A stretch of DNA of 64,000 nucleotides. It comes from Chytridium lagenaria (lineage: Eukaryota; Chytridiomycota; Chytridiomycetes; Chytridiales; Chytridiaceae). The notes below the pieces were generated by a model. That model was not told where the DNA came from. It did no database searches and saw only the letters and a program-made list of their open reading frames with translations. This document shows, piece by piece, positions 58,550 through 64,000 of this stretch; within the stretch, counting starts at the first letter, position 1, and every line of letters begins with the position of its first letter. The translations under genes and the position numbers were made by a program. The stretch spans positions 1 through 64,000 of the forward strand of contig JAHLKC010000106.1 of NCBI GenBank assembly GCA_025449115.1, given 5' to 3'.

Positions 58550-60414
58550 GACTGTCTAACTGTTATCCAAATTTACTTTGTATACGGTTGATCAAGGACG
58601 AGGGTAGATATAAGGATGATGATGAGAATGATGATATCGCTTTTGTAGTTGTAGTTGTACTTGTAGTTGTTGTGATGATGATGATGATGATGCGTGATTA
58701 ATAAAACTTGATGATGTGATGTGATATGCCGTTGTTGTAGTGTTTTCCTTTCCTTTCCTTTCCCCCTTCTATTCTAAGTGTATTGAATGAATGTGTGTGT
58801 AGTGTTCTATGGATGACTGAAGTGTAATAATGTTCTATGAATTTCTATGGTAGTTTCTATGGGAAGCAGCAAGTCGGGGGTGATGTCCTCGCAGGAGACG
58901 CCGTTCTCTCTGTCCCTTTCCAAAGAATGAATTAATTAAAATTAATTAGGAAATATGTAGAATAAAAATAAAAATAAAATAATAATGATGATTATAGAAT
59001 ATGCAAAATAGAAAAGACACTAATTACTCATAATAGGGAATAAGGAGAATAAAAAAGACACACTTGTTTTTTTAATATTTATTTAATTATTTAATTAACA
59101 TTAATAGGGAAGGTGTATTTTATTAGTAAAATAATTAATAAATAATTAATTAAATAATTAATAGGAGGGAATGGATGGATGGGATCATGGAAGAGACAAA
59201 AGAATTTGCATGTCTTTTCTAATTATTATTATAACAATTAATTAATACCTATTAATAATAAGTGGGCACTTGCCTCAGCCATCACACGCATCAATTTTTT
59301 CTTTTTCTCCTGTTCTCGTGTGTTGTACATGTATCACTAATGAGGTAAGACAGCGTGACACTTGTTATTCAGTCATGTAATTAATGTTTTATATATATAT
59401 ACTATATGTCTATGCCCCCTCTCCCTGGAGTCCCTATATGTGTAATTACTAATTAGTAATTATAATAGTATGTAGTATTTACTTCTAATATATACTCCAA
59501 GCCAAGAAGCTGGCTGGGCATCTTGTTGACAAGTATTAAATTAGTATGTTTGTTTGTTTGGGGCTGACTCTGTATAATATTTATATTTACCCTTGTGAAT
59601 AATAATAATAATTGGGATGAGGATGACCCTGTTGTAGTATTATTATGTTGCCATTAGCAAGAGGACATTTACAGTGAATAGCTAATAAACCTTATGTATT
59701 TATTTACATGCAATTAACACTGATCATAGATAGGGTATGTTCTGTATTTACATCTATACAAATCTGCCCACAAAATAATATCATTAACATTATCATTGTA
59801 CATAGGCATGTATTTATACGCTATAGTCACAAGTGCTGTGTTTATTACTTATTACTGCCATTGATGTTTAAATAAATATAATAAATAAAGATATTGTAAA
59901 GGGGGCAGGCATGGGGTGATTTGAACTTTAACCAGGTGTGTTTAATATTTATTAAGCCTTATGAATACTTATATAAATAGGGTAAAAGACAAACGAAAAA
60001 AAAGCAAACCTTATTATTTATTATGATTCAAAAACTTACTCACCTTTCTTGATTCATTGGCTTGCTGATTGCGGCAATATTGATTGGCGTGCTCACATGT
60101 GGCGTCAAGAGGCCATTATGCTATTGGGTTAGGCCCATCTTGAAGAATAGAAAAAGAAAAAAGTATATAAAGAGGAAACTCGCACCTTCTCTTCCCCCCT
60201 ATTTTATACATTTTTTTGTAATGTGAGAAAGGTAACGTACAGCATTCATTGTTTTTCATAGCAGTCACTATAATCCTTTATTCATGCATACCATGCATCA
60301 CTCTTATTCAACATTGGAGATCCATTGCGGTATGCTTTTAACTTGCCATCACTTTATTTTAAAAGAGGTAAGAATCGAGTAACTAACCATACTTGCTCTT
60401 TATCTATTATTCAT

Positions 60415-60435
60415 ACACACACACACACACACACA
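60415..60435. repeat. AC dinucleotide microsatellite
   Basis: About ten consecutive AC units. Confidence 0.9.
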
Positions 60436-61179
60436 AGAAAAGTAGACATTTATTATTCATTTTTTGTTACAAATGTACTTGGATATTTATTTCCGCATAC
60501 CTAGACATTAGTATCAAGAGTTCTTGGCCGAAATGTTTGTTTAAAGAGATCGTCATCATCGTCTATATACAAAAACATAGGTATGTAAATACTTGTTTAC
60601 TATATAATTTATGGATGTGGATCGGAACCAAACAAAAACTACAAACAAATGATAATAATTTACTAAAAGATATAGGGTCACACCAATGTCGGGCAGTACG
60701 GAAGCTTTGTCCAATAGGGATCATTTAGGAACCAAATCTTGTGCAACATCTTCTATAATTACAATAACAAATAATATATATACGACTTCGGGTTTCTTTC
60801 TTTTAATACTAATAATTTATGACTCTTACCATATGATTTATTTTATATAAAAGGAAAACAAGGTTCTTGTCCCCTCCCCCTTTCTTTTTTGGTCCTTTTC
60901 TATTATTGTTTTTTTATTAAATATCTAATTACATTTTGTTTTCAACGTCAGCTCAACCTACTACCTACTTTTCTAGTTAGTTAGTTAGTTAGTTAGTACG
61001 TTTGCCTTGCTGTGGTTTACCTTTACTACTACTCTTTACCTCAACCAAAAAAAGCCTCTTAATCTTTTCTTTTTGTTTCCTTTTTTTATATAAAGTTCTC
61101 TATTTCATCCATCTTTGTTTATTTGTTTGTATTCTATCGGGGTTGAATTGAATTGGGTATGTATTGTCAATGTTTGATG

Positions 61180-61260
61180 ACGGTGGATGTGGATGGATGG
61201 ATGGATGGTGGATGATGGTGGATGATGGTGGATGGATGTGGATGGTGGATGGGGATGATG
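61180..61260. repeat. GGAT/GGTGGAT microsatellite
   Basis: Imperfect tandem run of GGAT, GATG and GGTGGAT units upstream of FTR1. Confidence 0.85.
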
Positions 61261-61456
61261 TCTATCTTATGGATGAGATGAGGAATCAAACTCTAGGATA
61301 ATTGACGTCAAACTAACCAAATCCATCTTTTTTCGGAAAACAGACCCTTACCCTTTTTTCCTCCCTTTGTTGTTGACATAACAAAACGACCTCAACGACA
61401 ATCAACATATTCATCAACCTCTTAAGTCAGCTTACCCCTCCAAAAAATCAATCGTC

Positions 61457-62968
61457 ATGGCCGTCGGATTCTCCATCCCGTCTTCTTTATCATGTTCCGT
61501 GAGGTAAAAACATCTTTTTGCTACAACTCTCTCCCCTTCCCAACTAAAACATCATCATACTAAAACAACACACACACACGCCCTTTCTCCATCACACCAA
61601 ACCTCCCCCACCCCATTTAGGCAACAGAAACTGCCATTGTCGTCTCTGTCCTCCTTTCCTTCCTCAACGCCACCTTTGCCTACGACCTCAAACTCAAACG
61701 CTCTCTCTCCCGTCGAGTCTGGTTGGGAACAGGTCTCGGTATCCTCGCCTCCCTCTGTCTCGGTGCCGCCTTCCTCGTCCTCCTCTACAAGTACGCCAAC
61801 AACCTCTGGGCGTCCGCTGAACTCATCTGGGAGGCCACCTTTTCCCTTGTCGCGTGCATCCTGTTGACAATCATGTCGTTGGCGTTCTTGAGGTATGATA
61901 CGTTGGCTGCCAAGTGGACGGCGAAGTTGAGTAAGGCTATCAAGGCGAGGGAGGAAGGCACTGGGGGGGCTACCAAGGAGGGGGAGTTTGTGACGGCTGA
62001 TGGTGGGGTGGAGACGTCGGTTGTGGAGAGGGTAGACACGCCTGTGGCTGTTGTGGCTGCGGAGAAGAAGAGTATCTTTGGAAGGTGGGGCAAGAGGAAT
62101 GTGGAGATTGTGAAAAGGGATGATGATAGTGATGATGAAAGGACGCTTGCAGAGACTGAAAAGAAGGTTGTTGGGTTGGGTGCCATGATTGTCATTCCAT
62201 TCATCACTGTCTTGAGAGAAGGTCTTGAAGGCATTGTCTTTCTTGCTGGTGTGAGTATTCTATCTTTCTCCTTTTTTTTTTTTTGGTTGTTTGTGTGATT
62301 TGTTTTTTGTCTTTTTTGATGTTGTGTTTTTGGTTTATTGGTCATGGTATATTATGCTCACCTTTCTTTTCTCTCCCCCTCTTTTGTATATATATATCAT
62401 GTATTAGATTGCCGTCACGGAAGACCCCGGCACCATCCCCATCCCCGCCATCGTCGGTCTCGCCTGTGGCATGATCATTGGTTTCATCCTCTACCGCTCC
62501 GGCAACACCCTCAAGCTCCACATCTTCTTCATCTCCGCCTCCGTCCTCCTCCTCATCCTCGCCTCTGGTCTCCTCTCGAAAGCAGTCATGGCTCTCGAAA
62601 CCTACAGCTGGGCGATCAAAGTCAATGCACTCGAAGACCCTGACGCCTTGGACTCTTACGATCTCACGCGAGCGTTGTGGAAGTTGGAGTGTTGTAAGGC
62701 TTCCACACCGGGTGGATGGAGTTTGTTGAATGCTGTCACTGGGTGGGATGCTCATGCTACCGTGGCGAGTGTTGCGGCTTATATTGGGTATTGGGTGGTG
62801 CTTGCTGTGGGGCTTGTGGTGTATAAGGTGTTTGTGTTGAGGCCGAGGATGAGGAAGATGAAGATGGAGAGGGAGGCTTTGAGGGTTGAGGAGAAGATGA
62901 GGGAGGATGCGAGGGAGGTCGGTGTGGTGGAAGATAAGAGCAAGAAAGAGGTGGTGGTTGTTGGTTAA
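61457..62968 (+). CDS. FTR1: FTR1-type high-affinity iron permease
   Basis: A plasma-membrane ferric iron channel that normally works with a multicopper ferroxidase. Exon 1 MAVGFSIP... carries the start of the first RExxE motif, split by an intron (about 61501-61620) as RE|ATETAIVVSVLLSFL. Then come AYDLKLKRSLSRRVWLGTGL and LLYKYANNLWASAELIWEAT. A charged loop follows, then the second motif VLREGLEGIVFLAG, an intron (62251-62407), and IAVTEDPGTIPIPAIVGLAC with LKLHIFFISASVLLLILASG. The protein ends with a basic cytosolic tail and stop at 62968. About seven membrane spans, normal length. A G appears missing at 61480/61481: restoring the frame gives FSIP.FFIMFRE, as in the family. No ferroxidase gene is visible next to it here. 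Confidence 0.9.
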
Positions 62969-63772
62969 AATTGGGTGTGGTGCCTTTGTTGTTTTTGTGT
63001 GTGTTTAATTTCAACACTATTGGTGTTTGTTGTGGACTCTTTTTTTTTTTCCTATATGCCTCTTTTGCTCTTTTTACGCTCTGATTCTCTCGTTTGTTCC
63101 TTTTTTTTCACCCTCCTTCCCGTCCTAGTTTGATGGACCATTTATCATTTATACGTTTTTGTATTCTATGAATGATGACTGAACAAGAAAAAACAAGGAG
63201 ATTTTTACATTAGTGTCATTCGCACATTGTTCTTAAAAAAAATGAGAAGAAAATAAGAAGGGTATAGTTAGTATTTACAAGCCTTTTATTCAGTTACTAT
63301 TTGTTAAATACTTGTTATCGTTCACTCAGACAAGTATTTTGTTTTTGTTTTTTTCCAAAAGTAAATAAATAAATGAGAAAAATCTGACAATTTTATTGTT
63401 CACGGGTTGAATTAACCAATCAGCAATGACATGTGAGGTGTTCTGACTTGTTGCGAGATGCGTCATCTTTATCATTGTGAGAAATACACATTCCGCAAGG
63501 GGTGAGAACCACCAAACAGCATAGGGAATCACTGCCTTACGCACACACAGCACGTCTCCACCATCTGCGTAAACAACACCGCATCCCATCCATCCATCCA
63601 TCCCATCCTTTTGCTTTTCCGTACACTTGCTTTGAGCTCTTTAGGATCGGGACGAAGAGGTGAATTGAAAAATTTACATTTTTAGTCTAGATCCAATCTC
63701 ACTCTTTAACAAAAAAACGCATCACCCACCACCCCCCCTTCCCACTCTTTGTTTTGTCTACTTTTACACTCC
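62969..63772. other. Intergenic region
   Basis: The FTR1 3' flank, T-rich with several homopolymers. A minus-strand open frame (63326-63601) shows no domain. No gene is called. Confidence 0.5.
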
Positions 63773-64000
63773 TCATTTTTTGGGAACGACATCAAGTTTG
63801 GGGGTGTTGAAGACGGTTGTGCGCTTTTTTTTGGGGTGAGGCCTTTTTTGTGTTGGTTTTTTTTTGGGGGGTTTGGGTTGGGTGGTTGGGATCGGTGGGG
63901 TGTTGGGTTATGGTTCTGGTGGTGGGAGTGGAGAAGGGTGGTGGGGTTGAGGAGATGTGTGAGGAGGTGGGATGCTTGTGAGGAAGGGGCGGGAAGGATG
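63773..64000 (-). CDS. Possible C-terminal end of an unidentified minus-strand gene
   Basis: One minus-strand frame ends at a TGA at 63773-63775 with the Lys-rich text PKKKRTTVFNTPKLDVVPKK. Upstream of that it is Pro/Lys- and Ser/Pro-rich. The strong C-rich bias of the minus strand resembles the coding strand of the Pro-rich gene at 56-57 kb. The gene would continue beyond the window. No domain is visible, so this may be noncoding. Confidence 0.3.

Larger units (their letters stand above)
58550..61456. other. Long AT-rich intergenic region with microsatellites
   Basis: 2.9 kb upstream of both the minus-strand membrane protein and FTR1. About 58.9-60.9 kb is strikingly AT-rich, with TTAATTAA-type and ATTAAT-type words. 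Simple repeats: GAT units near 58671-58692, AC units at 60415-60435, TTAG units near 60974-60997, and GGAT/GGTGGAT units at about 61180-61260. Regulatory sites of both genes should lie here, but none can be assigned with confidence. Confidence 0.6.

Noticed and set aside
60640..60660. TGATAA motif upstream of FTR1 as a possible GATA-factor iron-response site
   Set aside because: Such six-base words are expected by chance in this AT-rich stretch and there is no cluster close to the start codon.

Overview
The window looks like nuclear DNA of a zoosporic (flagellated) fungus, most likely a chytrid. Genes are split by many short introns (GT...AG, often with CTAAC-like branch points), and the proteins are fungal or opisthokont: ATR checkpoint kinase, NDR kinase, CK2 alpha, FTR1 iron permease, cytochrome c peroxidase. 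A SHIPPO/sperm-tail PG-rich repeat protein, an axonemal protein kept by lineages that make flagella, points to a swimming-spore stage.

Region 1-14.1 kb is a transposon graveyard with a readable insertion order. An old Ty1/copia element of a second type (family B; 2226-3184, resuming at 11104-12432) was hit by a pogo-like (Tc1/mariner superfamily) DNA transposon with 17-bp inverted ends and TA duplications (3187-11101). That transposon was then hit by a full-length family A copia element (3673-8861, 5-bp duplication ATCCT). A second family A copy (1-2225) sits in the 5' side of family B, a Tc1/mariner DDE_3 relic follows family B's right end, and a solo family A LTR lies at 13757-14131. From 14.1 to 18.3 kb I recognise no intact gene, only repeats.

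From 18.3 kb the window is gene-dense. Plus strand: an ABCC transporter with eroded ATPase motifs, a UPF0652/DUF2009 protein with a B-box-like zinc finger, cytochrome c peroxidase and an NDR kinase. Then ribosomal protein uS11 (minus) is divergent from the 9.4-kb ATR gene (plus), followed by TRM5 (plus). Minus-strand genes follow: the SHIPPO protein, CK2 alpha, a ChrR-type cupin, a long arrestin-fold protein with a proline/glutamine-rich tail, and a membrane protein with a proline-rich tail. A decayed PIG-Q/GPI1 relic lies at about 54.6-55.5 kb. After an AT-rich stretch comes FTR1 (plus), and probably the tail of another minus-strand gene at the right edge. These are not one pathway; they are mostly conserved housekeeping and signalling genes.

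A recurring property is single-base insertions or deletions, often in homopolymers, that break otherwise well-conserved genes. The two LTRs of the youngest retrotransposon also differ mostly by indels. I read this mainly as base-calling or assembly error rather than mass pseudogenisation, so most broken genes are annotated as CDS with the break noted. Gene ends are my own splice reconstructions from sequence alone.
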